The position numbers and the translations under genes are program-made. A model generated the notes under the pieces. The model did no database searches and had not been told where the DNA came from. It saw only the letters and a program-made list of their open reading frames with translations. From contig OY744528.1 in assembly GCA_963556195.1 (NCBI GenBank), positions 63,854,146-63,918,145 on the forward strand: a stretch of DNA of 64,000 nucleotides, in the 5' to 3' direction. The DNA comes from Sepiola atlantica. Lineage: Eukaryota > Mollusca > Cephalopoda > Sepiida > Sepiolidae. This document shows, in pieces, positions 11,510-21,864 of the stretch. Each line of letters starts with the position of its first letter. Position 1 is the first letter of the stretch.

Positions 11510-13009
11510 CACGCAGATTAATCTGTCAATGTTCGACTAAGGAAAGCCAGACTCTCGGCGTCTCGATGACACGTCAAGTCAGGCATCACCAAGCCTCCCT
11601 CACACGGAGGTTGAAAACAAACCTGACTGCAAACCCAGGTCCTCTTCCTGTCCCAGAGAAGTGAGGACAGAAGGCGCCGGAGGGCCTTCAGGCGGTTCAC
11701 AGAAAGGCGAAGCACGGCAAATCGCTAAAAGATGAGAAGGAAGACTAAGTGGCGCGCGCTTCAGCTCTACCTTTTAAGGGGTGTTTCCTTCGAAGCCAAG
11801 TGTTAATCGACGCTCCGACCTTCCACTGTTCCTCCGACCAATTCCTATCGAGCTGGAGGCCCGGTCCGAACCACACGCCAAGGATTCGTACCGGGCCATC
11901 TGTCCAGCAGAACAGAGCTGGAAGGGTTGTGTCGTTGCTCCAAGCACGCAACCGCAGGCCAGCTAACTTGCTACAGTTGATTTTGGCCCCTGTGATTATT
12001 TCGTAATGTGTGAGCGCCTCTGTTACCTTCTCGATATCTTGGAAGCACACCACATAGACGGTGATGTTATCGGCTTACTTGCCTCCCCACTCCTTAGCTT
12101 GCAATGTAGCGACTCCAGTGCAAGGATGTAGAGCAGGGACGATAGCGGACAACCCTGGCGCACTGACCTGGAGATAGCGAATAACCTCGAACGCCTTCCG
12201 TTTACCTGTACTACTGCCGTCTGCGAGCGATACAGAACGTAGATCCATTTGCGGAAGTCCGGTTTAAACCCGGCGGTCTCTAATACAGATGGCAAGAAGC
12301 GATTGCCGACCTTGTCAAAAGCTTTGGACTGATCCAAGTTTATCAGTGCGGCTTCTGTGTCGTATTCTATCCCCTCTATGATCGTACAAATCAGGTGCAA
12401 GTTGTTCTAAATCGATCTCCCCTTCACAGCGTAGTTCTGCTCAAGTTTGATCAATTCTCTGATGACACCCTGCAACCGGTTTTTAACTCTTTGTTTAGCA
12501 TAGTAATGGACCTGTAATCGTCTAGTTTCTTCCCCACCATTCCTGTCCCGCTTCTTTAGCAATGTGATCACTCCCTTGCTGACTTGACCTAGGATAGAAC
12601 CCTCGTCAAACCAGTTGTTGAACACATCCGTCAGAATCGGCACACACATGTGTGACAGCCTCAAATACATATCGTAGGGCAGACTATCAAGTCCCGGCGA
12701 TTTGTTACAGCCGATCTGCTTCAACGCAGCTAAGACCTCATGCTCCGTAACCCTGCTTTCGCAACCAACTGCTCTTGCTGCATCAAAGCCGGGAGAGTCA
12801 GCCAAATAGTTGCCAAACTCCTTAACCGGGAGGTTGAGCAGCTGGGTGTAGCGATCCTCGAAATGCTCTCGAAATCCTTCGCAGATATCCCGAGTCGACT
12901 CCAAGTCACGTCCATCTGGGTGCTTGACTTTTCCAATGTACCTATCTGAGCCACGCCTTGAAATTTCCCTACGCTCATCTGCGTCACAGTTCACGGCTTC
13001 ATTGGACAC
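11510..13009 (-). pseudogene. Tx1-like ORF2, reverse transcriptase domain
   Basis: The minus strand reads the RT N-terminal region at 12407-13009 (with KQIGCNKSPGLDSLPYDMY and GVITLLKK) and the core at 12023-12400: LINLDQSKAFDKV is motif A with its catalytic Asp, and SVRQGCPLSSLLYILALE is motif B. The thumb region is at 11745-12053 (TGAKINCSK, LGVWFGPGL) and 11518-11715 (LLWDRK, PPCEGGLVMPDL). Motif C is destroyed: at 12066-12077 the reading is stop-Ala-Asp-Asn instead of an aromatic-Ala-Asp-Asp box. The wording of these motifs is typical of the Tx1 branch. Confidence 0.85.
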
Positions 13010-13334
13010 TTTACTTAGCCTAGCCCTAACTACTTGGCCTTCGTAACGCTCACAGGTCCTGCTTAGCTAGTTATATGCTTACAGTAACCCCCTCAGCCAT
13101 CATCCGGCTTAGTTTCTCTTCTAAGTGCTTTTCCGTTTTTGCCTTATCTAAAGCGAGACGCTGGGCGTATTAGACGGAGAAGCTTCTGATCTTAGTTTTA
13201 AAGCAAACCCTCCACTTACACCTCGGTAACCGCCTTCTGGATAAGCTTCATTATCTTTTCCCGGAAGTCTCGTATCTCCAGCTAGGGGGTATTCAACTTC
13301 CAGTACCCGGCTAGTTTAAGCCTGTTTCCTAACT

Positions 13335-14002
13335 TCAACTCATAACTAGTTTATGGTCCGATTGACCTAACGATTTGAACGTAGGACACGATATGAAGTC
13401 TACATCGCCTCTTCTAACTAACATCCTATCCAAATAAATATTCGGGTAAGAAGGCACACTATTTGTCCATGTCAAATTCTCCCGTCCGGGATGATCGACA
13501 CGAAACGCGTCGACCAGATCGCATCTTTTCATCAGGTAAACCAAGCTGGTCTCACATATCTCCGTCTCTCTAGCTCCCCTCCCGACCATGTATATTTTGG
13601 GATCAAGGATGGCATGCCAATTTCCCATTAAAACTACACGCTTTGACATGCTATGAACACGTCCAGATCCTCTCTCGGGCGGTGCTAGATGCATGAACCC
13701 CAATGACCCGGAACACAAAATCCTTCACGGCAATATCGGCCACGACCAGCCTGCCCCCCGAATCCTTTTGAATAACGTCTACCGTCGCGGACAGGGTGCG
13801 AAACGCAACGAGACACCCTTCTCTCGGGGATTCCCATATGCTGAAAAGACGTATAGTCTCTTGTCAGCACCTGACAATCTCCGAATGAAACCAAGTGTGT
13901 CTCCTTGGTCGCAGCTACATCCACTCCCACAGACAAGATATCTCTCCGGATGCGAACCACCCGGTTTGAAGACCTCAATCCCCTCGCATTCAAACTAGCC
14001 AT
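13335..14002 (-). pseudogene. Tx1-like ORF2, apurinic/apyrimidinic endonuclease domain
   Basis: The domain nicks target DNA to prime reverse transcription. The first frame starts at 14002 (MASLNARGLRSSNR) and contains ETHL, the usual catalytic Glu motif. A frameshift near 13690 passes to 13335-13718, which carries MGNWHAILDP (equivalent of the GDFN/GDWN motif, with Asp replaced by Asn), TWTN, YLDRMLV and the terminal SDHKLV with the catalytic Asp-His pair. So most catalytic landmarks are still visible but not in one frame. The start at 14002 immediately follows the ORF1 end at 14012, compatible with closely spaced ORFs. Confidence 0.82.
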
Positions 14003-14011
14003 GGACTCACT

Positions 14012-15975
14012 TTAAGCAGTGTCACACCCGGTTCCAAAGTCTGCCGGCGAAAGGACGCTATGCGGCGTGCTTAATGTGGCCAACTCTTTGGTATCCTGAC
14101 CGCTGCGCGTAATGCCGCCGACGTCCAGGGCAAAAGCTTGCTTTAAACCCCTATAGAGAGAAGGATGAACCAAAATTGGGAACCTTTCCTTGTATTCTGG
14201 TAAAAGTTTGCCCAGGAAAGGGTATTTGTCCTTGGTGAGATTTATTCCTGGGATAGCACCCTCTGAGGCCTCCAGCATTTGCCAGACAGCGTTCTAGCGA
14301 CCGGTTGGAAGCCTTACAAAAGTTATGAAGGGAGACTCCGGGAAATTGGTGAGGTCTTCTATGTCATTACCCCCTATCTGGCTGAACTCTAACAGAGGTT
14401 TTATATTCTTCTTCTGCCGGAAGGATACTTCCGTGTCGAAATATAAGGGGTCAATTTTACACATCTCCCTCCCCAATTTAAAGGGAAGGAGTCTTTCCTT
14501 AATTTACCTTCTAGTCGTTGAGAAAGATTGGCTCCTTTTCAACCTAGGTTCGACTAGCTTTCGCCGAGAGTATTCGGAGCTGGTGGTGTGTTCAGGTGTC
14601 TGTTTTGATATGGCTGGTGTTGGTGTGGGGGCTGTTGAAGGTGTTGGTGTGGGAGCAGGTGTTTTTTTCAAAACTGTTGTTCTGAGGATGGGAGTTGGCA
14701 GCGTGGGTGTAGGTTTTGGAGTTGTCGGGGATAGTGTATGCTCCATGGGGATTAGGCAATCTTTTCCTCCCTTATGCACCTTATCCTCTTTTTTCCTTTT
14801 TTTTGTTCTTTTTCTGAACCGGAGGTAGAAAATGTGTGTGTATCTCCTCCTCATCGACTCTTTTCTCTTCGTCGGAAGAGTTCCTGGGTTTCGTTTTTAC
14901 CTCCCTGCCGGTTTTGCGGCCTGGAGACAATCTGTTCATTCTGCAGCTGTACTTATTGCTGCTGTTCCTGTGGTTGGACGAGTTGTGATATCGTGGCGGA
15001 AGCGGTTACGTTCTTCCTCCCTTTCCTCACCACTATCCTCCATTCCTGTTCCGCTCTTCCCTTTTCTGATCTTGGGGCTGGTGATGGAGCATAAGTTGGA
15101 AGAGTGGTTGCAGCTGTCTTCAGTACCGGTAAATGGATAGCTGGGGGCGTTTTGTTGCTGCGAACTGCTTTGGGGGGGGGCAGTTCTTTGCCATGTGGCT
15201 TATTTTCTTGCAATAACAGCAGTGCGGGTGACGGCCTTCTACAACGATCGACATGTTCCAGTTTCTATGCGTCAGTACCGGTGGAATTGCGAAAAAGTCT
15301 GCCCGCATCAGCTTCATGGCGATCGTGCAGTCGGCCATGTTGACTCCGCTCCTGGACCTTACCGGACCACTTGCTTTACATCCCCAAACTGGCTGAAGTA
15401 CGCATCTAGGTAATCCGCGCACAGCTGAGGTGGGGCATTATAAATGCAGACCCGGGTTCTCCTCCTGCCTTTGTATTCGGGCTGTAATTTAACACCCCCG
15501 TTCCTCATCTCTTTCATGGAGAGTCATTCTGCATTCTCCCGAGAGGGGAACAGGATGTCCAACATGCCACGGCTACTCTGGCAGATGTAACTTGACGGAA
15601 TGTTCAGCTTCTTTAGGAGCTCTGCCATATCCTCATTTTTGAGTCCCAGGGGCGATTTTTTTCATGTCCAAGGGTACGAGGGACAAGACCCTATCCTCAA
15701 TCGCCTCCCAGGAACCAGACACAGGCTGACGTACACTTCCTTCGATGTACTGCTTATATTTTTTAGGTACAAACCTTTTTACTCCTGTTGGGACAACCTC
15801 TTCTCTGGGTTCTTCTTCCCCCAAGCGGACTCCCTCGGTGGTGCTGTTTTGGCCTCCCCCTAGTCCCTGATGTGGGAACCAGAGACGTATTGGCTCCTGG
15901 AAGCGGATCCCCTCTTCTGGGGAGTCTGGAAGAGTGTTGGAAGTGGAGGGAATAACCACATTGAGTTAAACTACA
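14012..15975 (-). pseudogene. Tx1-like ORF1 (RRM-like plus CCHC zinc knuckle), broken
   Basis: ORF1 proteins of this branch bind the element RNA in the ribonucleoprotein used for target-primed reverse transcription. The N-terminal part is open at 15633-15959 (Gly/Glu/Pro-rich, no domain). At about 15380-15470 the minus strand reads RVCIYNAPPQL and then LDAYFSQFGDVKQVV, which fits the ends of an RRM fold. The 15120-15422 frame holds a zinc knuckle CCYCKKISHMAKNC (C-X2-C-X4-H-X4-C). A Pro/Thr-rich linker follows at 14504-14854, then 14294-14476 and 14012-14278 as a C-terminal part of unknown function. At least three frame changes separate these pieces. The zinc knuckle is clear; the RRM call is by motif resemblance only. 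Confidence 0.72.
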
Positions 15976-16436
15976 CTTTGATCTTAGCAACATGGCCAAT
16001 TAGTTAGAATTTTATAAAATACTAATGAATAATTTATAAGATGTCAACGCTATTACTGCGTCGAGCCACTACAGTGTTCGAATTACGTTAGTAAATTCAT
16101 GAGAAATCATAAGTATGTTTGAGTTTTAACAAAGATTGTATCATACTATGTCACGAATTCTTACAAGAGTTTTGAAGATAAAGGATGAGGTCAACTGGGC
16201 AGGTTTTCCTGAATTCAATGTTATTATGAAGTGATTTTAACATCAATGTAATATGTAGTATTCTTTTGAGTCATTCTTAAAATTAAACCGGAAATGGCAT
16301 CAGAGCGAATATGTGGGAGGAAGATTCAAAATAAATCGACAGTAATATTTATTTATTTATATCCTTCCTTCATTCCTTCATTCCTGTCGGAAGGATTTTT
16401 ATTTTAATTAAAAATATTTTCTTCGGTACGGGGGTA

Positions 16437-16742
16437 AAACATTTGTGGGGGGGGGGGATTTTTTTTAAAACTAAAAATATTGCTTTGGGTGGCGAGAGTA
16501 ACACATTTTTTGGGGGAAAAGAGGACAATTTTTTTTTCAACTAAAAATTGTTGTTTGGATGGGGGAGAGTAACAATTTATGAGGGGGGAGGGGGAACATT
16601 TTTTCTTTTTTCTTTTGACTAAAAATATTTCTTTGGGTGGGGGTGTGTTAATGAAAAAATATTGAGGGGGGGGGGTAAAACAAAATTTATTTTTCTTACA
16701 AAAAATAAATATTTTTAAGAGTTGGCGTGGATGAAAAAACAA
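16437..16742. repeat. ~70-80 bp G-rich tandem repeat
   Basis: Units contain AACTAAAAATATT.CTTTGGGTGG followed by GAGAGTAACA and a G run of up to ten. At least four diverged units. A minus-strand 112-codon frame here is a Pro/Phe/Lys artefact. Confidence 0.8.
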
Positions 16743-16879
16743 TTTCCCCGTCCCACTCCCACTTTAAAATAACGTCTCAATTAGAGAAGTTAAAGCGAAA
16801 AAAATGATGCTTCATCATTATATTCACTAATATTTACATTCATTTAAAATAACTTCTCAATAAGTTAAGTAACATGTAG

Positions 16880-17322
16880 AAAAAAAAAGAATAACGAACT
16901 AATCTTTAAATAGAGATGTCGCCAAATGGCAGGGTAAAAAACCGTCTCTCTCAACTGTATATAAAAAAACGTGCTTCAAATCAACATGAAAGAAAATCCA
17001 GCACTCTTTTCTTTTGCTCGCTTTCCAATACGCGTTCAGAACGATATCCACGAAAAAATCGACTGACTCTTAACTTTTCGCTTTCTTTATTAAAACGAAA
17101 ATCCCACGCATGCAAACAACCTAATTTGCATGAACAAATGAAATAATTAAAATCTTATTTCACTTTCTTACGCCTCTCTCCTCCCACTCCTCTTTCTTTT
17201 TATGTCGGCAACGAAGGTTTTCGGGTTCGCCCCACACACACAGCATAGCAGACGCTGCCTCTCTGAACGGCGCCGACAAGTGTCTGCATCTACTTCAATC
17301 GGCCGATCTCCGTTACGTAAGA
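16880..17322. other. ~440-bp segment interrupting the right repeat block
   Basis: Absent at the equivalent place in the left block, so either inserted here or lost there. It includes a CT-rich stretch (17161-17200) and an ATTTGCAT octamer near 17127 with a GC-richer end (17215-17310). No TIRs, tRNA boxes or coding frame with domain character were seen; the 76-codon plus frame at 16916-17146 is Lys/Arg/Ser-rich and unrecognised. Confidence 0.4.
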
Positions 17323-17384
17323 TAATTATACTCCGCCATTGTTTTTACTAATATTTATATCCATATAAAATTACAAAGGAAAGA

Positions 17385-17786
17385 GCGGTGCTTCTGTAGC
17401 ATAGGGTACATAAGAAATACCGGTGTTTCTGCAGTATAGTGTGCTCATGAAATATCGCTGCTTGTGCAGTATAGTGTACATAGAAAGTATCGGTGCTTCT
17501 GCAGTGTAGGGTACATAGAAACTATTATATAGTGTACATAGAAAATATCGGTGTTCCTGCAGTATGAAGTACATATGTAATATCGATGCTTATGCACTAT
17601 AGTAGTACATAGGAAATATCGGTGCTTCCGCTATATAGGGTACATAGAAAATATTGGTGCTCATGCAGTATAGCGTACATAGGAAATATCAATGTTTCTG
17701 CAGTATAGTGTACATAAGTAATATCGAGGCTTATGAAGTATAGGGTACGTAGGATATATCGGTGCTTCTGAAGTATAGAGTACATG
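17385..17786. repeat. 35-bp minisatellite, second array, ~11 units
   Basis: Same unit as at 8014-8968 (GGTGCTTCTGCAGTATAG plus GTACATAGAAAATATC). The same unique-to-array junction precedes both arrays, so they descend from one locus. One unit near 17522-17540 is partly deleted. Confidence 0.92.
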
Positions 17787-17960
17787 TTTTTAACTACAAA
17801 TATTTCTCTACGGGTGATGGAGAGTAAAAAAAAATTGAGGGGGATGCGAATTTTTTTTCTTAACTAAAAATATTCCTTTGGGTAGGAGAGAATAAAAAAA
17901 TTGAGGGGATTTTTTTTGTTTAACTAAAAAATATTTATTTGAGTTGGACGAGTAAACAGT

Positions 17961-18496
17961 TTATTTGTCTTTCTTTTTGCTTGCTAATATTCTGCTTGGT
18001 TTTAGAAGGGTCAACACGTTCGGGGTTGAAAGAGAGAAAAAGAAAGGGTGGGGGAAGAGTCCACTACCAAATGTAGTTAAAAAAGGTGTAGCCCACACCA
18101 AACCCACTAGTCTGACGTAGTTAAAGAACCACCAGATAAGACATATTAATATATGCCACCTACCGCGAATAGAGACCAACATTTCAATTAAAGCTTATGG
18201 GTGTAATTTCAAAGAAAAAGATAAGTTCTTAATTTTTTTTCATTTCTTTACTGTCTCTGTTTTGAATTTTACTAATTCTAATCATGTTACTAAATTTACT
18301 TGTATTTACCTTGTGCTTTTTAATTTAATTTTTATTTTCAATTTACCTATTTTTCTCTGTAGCTTTCATTGTATAAAAAGTTAACAAGTTTTTATCAGCT
18401 GTTACACTACATGCTGTCTATCTCTTATCTGTGCTAACTTGTGAGAGGGAAACATATCTTCAATTTCTGCTCCCTCTGATAAGTGTACAGTGAACC

Positions 18497-18500
<4 letters not shown>
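17961..18500. other. AT-rich spacer without a recognised feature
   Basis: A 73-codon minus-strand frame (17961-18182) is Trp/Phe/Leu-rich with no known domain. No repeat structure was seen before the TA tract at 18501. Confidence 0.4.

Positions 18501-18530
<30 letters not shown>
18501..18530. repeat. (TA)n tract at left edge of mariner
   Basis: Thirty bases of TA directly abut the terminal inverted repeat. TA resumes at 19806 on the other side, so the transposon sits inside a former (TA)n run. Confidence 0.95.
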
Positions 18531-18533
<3 letters not shown>

Positions 18534-18557
18534 GGTGCGTCAGGTATATGAGAACAT
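18531..18557. repeat. left terminal inverted repeat of the DD37D mariner
   Basis: Starts CAGGGTGCGTCAGG directly after TA. Pairs with 19779-19805 at 26 of 27 positions. Confidence 0.95.
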
Positions 18558-18655
18558 ATTTTACATTTTATTAAATGATAAAAAAAATCAAACAAAAATA
18601 TTCTTAATCAAAAACAATTATATAAACATGTAAGCTAAGGTATTGTTTAATAATT

Positions 18656-19714
18656 TCATTCAATGAAATTCCCCTCTACTTCAATGACAGCTTCGATTCG
18701 AGACCTAAACCGACTGCAAGCGCGCTTGAGATGGTCCTCATCTATGTTGTCCATCACTCTGACAATGGATGCTTTTAGAGAATCTTTAGTGTTGTGGGGG
18801 TGTTTATTAACATCTCTCTCCACGACGCCCCACACATAATAATCCAATGGATTCAGGTCTGGAGAGTTTGGAGGCCACAAGTTTGGAGTAATGTGATCAT
18901 AAAAATGATCCGCCAACCATTCCTGAGTGTTTTGAGCCTTATGTGATGGTGCAGAGTCTTGTTGAAAGATGTAGGGCCTTCCATTTGTTACTCTATCGAT
19001 CCAGGGCTTAACAACAGTATCCAAGACTTCAATGTAAGCAGCAGAAGTGACTCTTAGTCCTTGCCGAAAGAAGTGTGATGGCATCACATGTCCTTCGTTG
19101 CTAACAACCGCCAAAACCATAACAGTTGCAGGAAATTTTGTATGCATGACTGTTGGAACTTCGGAAGGGTCATTACACAGCCATCTGTCATTCCTTCTGT
19201 TTACCTTTTGATCTTGATCAAAGTTTTTCTCATCTGAGAAAAACCAAAGCATGCCTTGCTCAACAGGATGTTTCAGTTTGTTTAACAGCCTCTTGGACCT
19301 TATCAAACGATTCTCTTTGGTGGTCTCGGACATAAACTGGCCTCTCCTCATCACATAAGACTTGTAACGAAGATTTTCATGAACAGTCCTTCGAATTGTG
19401 GCTTCTGAAACATTCAGGTCTTTTGCGATGGACCTCATTGACCTCATTGACTTTTGGAGGCTCTCATCAATAATATTCTGAACTTGATGAATAAATTCAG
19501 GTGTTCTACTCGTGTCTGACCGTTGGTCGTGCTTTTTACGTTTAGCAACCTGCTTACAATCACCATAATTTTCTTCTAACTCCCTACGAACTTTATAAAC
19601 AAAAGAACGGGCGACTTTAAGAAATTGTGCGATTTGTAAATCGCTATGATCTGCCTTTATTGCGACAATTACAGCCTGTCTTTTCATTTGTTCCGTTACA
19701 TTATTATCTGCCAT
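18656..19714 (-). CDS. mariner-family transposase, DD37D (maT-like), intact
   Basis: A 352-residue protein that would bind the element's terminal repeats and catalyse cut-and-paste transposition in the nucleus. Residues 1-60 form a helix-turn-helix-like region (VAIKADHSDLQIAQFLKVAR, VYKVRREL). Residues about 88-112 hold a second one (SMRSIAKDLNVSEATIRRTV). The catalytic core follows: Asp161 in WFFSDEKNF, Asp253 in FQQDSAPSHK and Asp291 in NSPDLNPLDYYVWG. There are 37 residues between the second and third Asp, hence DD37D, the maT spacing; classical mariner has 34. Length is normal for the family. The start at 19714 leaves about 90 bp to the right inverted repeat. No stop or frameshift, so it could be functional; expression is unknown. 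Confidence 0.93.
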   Translation of the reverse strand: MADNNVTEQMKRQAVIVAIKADHSDLQIAQFLKVARSFVYKVRRELEENYGDCKQVAKRKKHDQRSDTSRTPEFIHQVQNIIDESLQKSMRSMRSIAKDLNVSEATIRRTVHENLRYKSYVMRRGQFMSETTKENRLIRSKRLLNKLKHPVEQGMLWFFSDEKNFDQDQKVNRRNDRWLCNDPSEVPTVMHTKFPATVMVLAVVSNEGHVMPSHFFRQGLRVTSAAYIEVLDTVVKPWIDRVTNGRPYIFQQDSAPSHKAQNTQEWLADHFYDHITPNLWPPNSPDLNPLDYYVWGVVERDVNKHPHNTKDSLKASIVRVMDNIDEDHLKRACSRFRSRIEAVIEVEGNFIE

Positions 19715-19778
19715 TTTTCATTATCTGCAAAAAAGAATAAAAATAATTAATATAACGTAACAATAACGACATTACGCG

Positions 19779-19805
19779 ATGTTCTCATATACCTGATGCA
19801 CCCTG
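19779..19805. repeat. right terminal inverted repeat of the DD37D mariner
   Basis: Ends ATACCTGATGCACCCTG directly before TATATATA. Confidence 0.95.
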
Positions 19806-19813
19806 TATATATA

Positions 19814-20577
19814 GTTTTTACCAGCGGGAGCTCGGAAATACCCGACTAGTACACGGGCGTGGGCTATCCTCTCTCAGCGTGTGGGACCCGTAGACCGTGT
19901 CAGGTCATTTATCTAAGAGAAGGAAAACTCTGACAATAAAACCTTGCTACCAAAAAACTTACGCCTTGGCATCAAACCACTGGGGAGGGAGGCATCCTTA
20001 GTCTTGATCGACAACTTTCCTAGAGCTGGAATCTTGAACAAAGTATCCGGTTTGCAAACCTATAATTTCTTAAGAAGTAAATGGGCTCTGCCTATCGCCC
20101 GGCATTCGCACTACTTCTTTGTCTATTAGCAAGACGTAGAGATACAAACACTGAGACACCTCTAAAGACGCTTAGTGATTGGCCTAGTTTCCTGACTAGA
20201 GCAATGAACGCCGTCTCTCTTTCTTACTATCTGGGCAATTTGGGGAATTTCTTTCGTTACTAAGTCCTACATGACTAGTCTGTGTCGCTCTTGTTCCGAC
20301 AGTTTGAGGATAAAGGTTAGACAGCTTGTCTGGCTGCTGGTAGTTAGGAGGTCAAACTCTTAGGAAGCGCTAAGAACGGCTGCTCCAGCAACAGTTGCAT
20401 AATATCGTGGGTAACTGTATGTGCCATGTCGCGCATGGAAAGGAACCTACAGTTATCCACGGTGGGCTTCCCCAAAGCCTAAACCCCCATGGACCAAGTC
20501 GCGACTAATGGACGGGTTGTGTGATCTTATTGGCGCCAAACAAGCACCGACTTTGCCCTCCCCACTCGATCTCAAAA
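19814..20577. other. possible LINE 5' region, otherwise unrecognised
   Basis: Moderately GC-rich sequence lying just upstream of the LINE coding remains. It might be the LINE's 5' untranslated region or a lost ORF1; short frames here (19944-20129, 20081-20263, 20421-20654) show no domain. Confidence 0.35.
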
Positions 20578-21720
20578 CAAACATGAATTTACAAAATAAG
20601 AAAACCAAACCTAACCCATACACTCAACAAAAACATCTTGGCCTCCATCCTTGAGGCGTGCATACACAAATATCCGGGGACTTAGAACCAACATCAACGA
20701 CGTAGAAACTTTTATTCTGACAAACAACCCGATTATCTTAGCATTAAATGAAACGAACCTTCAATCCTCAATCTCCTCTCATCACTTTGACATGACTGAT
20801 TACCTTCCACTCTACAGTAAGGTCTCTGAAAACATGTAATGGTTAGGAGTTTATGTTCGCAACACCCTCTCCTTGAGTATAGAACATAGGTTAGAATCAG
20901 GTGAACAAGCCTACATGTGCTTTAGATTGACCTTACACCACAGAGTTAATTACTTATATTTATTATACCGTTTTCCTTCGACCCACGACTGTACACTGCT
21001 TGACTTTGTCTCTGAAAGCTTAGGTAGAGCACTGTCACTCGACCCGAATAGGGATTTTAATGCACATCACCGTGACTGGTTGGGATACTCCAGCGTTACT
21101 GATGCAGCTGGGAACTCGACTTTTAATTTCTCCTCAGCTCATGACCTCCCACAGGCTGTCACTGTTCTGACCCGCCTCTCTGATGTGCGGACCAGCAAGC
21201 CTACATTATGGACCTACTCATGACCTTACTACCCGAAGCTTGTGTGGCAGATGCCCATATCCTGCTCGTAAACTTTTAATGCGTTGTGGTAATGATACTT
21301 ATAACCTTAAAAAGTCTTTCAAAAGCTGATGAGCTGTTGCTCAAAACGACGGAAAACTATTAGCAGGCTGATTTTGAATCCCTCAGGGATCACACAGCGA
21401 CGCCCCATGGGGTGAAACCTTCTCACTCCCTGCTGATCAGTGTGCAAATGAGCTAACCGAATGGGTCAAAGCAGGCATTGATGTTCATGTCCCCATGCGA
21501 ACATTCTTCAGCAAACCCCACTCTCCTCAATGGTTCAACTCAAAAGGGTAGTTGCTATTGCTGAAAGGCAGAAGACATTTTTAAAATTCGGTCGCCATAA
21601 GTCAATTGCGAACAGACAAAAATGTATAGAGGCAAGAAATGATTGCACAGTAGTGATAGATGAAACAAAGAGAAGGTATACAGAGATAACCAAAAGCGCA
21701 TTCACTCACAGAAACTAGGT
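20578..21720 (+). pseudogene. LINE endonuclease domain, broken (copy 1)
   Basis: The frame at 20651-20839 reads NIRGLRTNINDVETFI and ALNETNLQ, the N-terminal and catalytic Glu motifs of an apurinic-type endonuclease. The frame at 20873-21223 continues with NYLYLLYRFPS and RDFNAHHRDWLG (GDFNAHH equivalent, with Gly replaced by Arg), then a region expected to end in the SDH motif but interrupted by stops. The linker to the RT continues in pieces to about 21720 (frame 21530-21718, Lys/Arg-rich). Translation could begin at 20584 (ATGAATTTACAAAAT), after which a stop intervenes at 20653. Confidence 0.75.
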
Positions 21721-21864
21721 ACACGTGATTTCTGGAAAATCTAACATAGTGTGATGAAGAATAGACAATCGACAATTCCCCCGCTATGAAATCACAACGA
21801 TGTTGTTGGCACGGCAACTGATGAGGCTGAACTACTTGTCCAGCGTTTTTCTTTAAACCCCACT

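Larger units (their letters stand above)
10870..15990 (-). mobile_element. decayed Tx1/L1-superfamily non-LTR retrotransposon
   Basis: Read on the minus strand (right to left) the order is ORF1 with an RRM-like segment and a CCHC zinc knuckle, then ORF2 with an apurinic-type endonuclease, reverse transcriptase and C-terminal region. That order and the ORF1 make-up are typical of the Tx1 branch of the L1 superfamily. Frameshifts and stops interrupt both ORFs, so the copy is dead. Base composition is clearly GC-richer than the surrounding DNA. The 5' end lies near 15990. The 3' end is somewhere at or left of 10880; I see no clear poly(A) tail or target duplication. The element is flanked on both sides by copies of one complex repeat block. 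Confidence 0.85.
16262..17960. repeat. complex repeat block, right copy
   Basis: Module order matches 7330-9530: TCATTCTTAAAATTAAACCGGAAATGGCATCAGAG then CCTTCCTTCATTCC (16270-16390), AACGTCTCA units (16768 and near 16848), the junction CTCCGCCATTGTTTTTACTAATAT (17331), a 35-bp minisatellite (17385-17786), then AACTA.AAATATT..TTTGGGT G-rich units (17787-17960). It differs by extra G-rich units at 16440-16740 and a segment of about 440 bp (16880-17322) between the AACGTCTCA units and the junction. Confidence 0.68.
18531..19805 (-). mobile_element. complete mariner-family (DD37D, maT-like) transposon
   Basis: 1275 bp between TA dinucleotides. The left end CAGGGTGCGTCAGGTATATG... and the reverse complement of the right end CAGGGTGCATCAGGTATATG... 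match over the first 27 bases with one mismatch (G/A at position 9). The single large ORF is on the minus strand and is uninterrupted. Target is TA, as for all Tc1/mariner elements. Intact ends plus intact ORF make this the youngest-looking and best preserved element in the window. The TSD cannot be told apart from the surrounding TA repeat. Confidence 0.93.

Noticed and set aside
14325..15343. Plus-strand frames of 79-167 codons
   Set aside because: Antisense shadows of the minus-strand Tx1-like ORF1.
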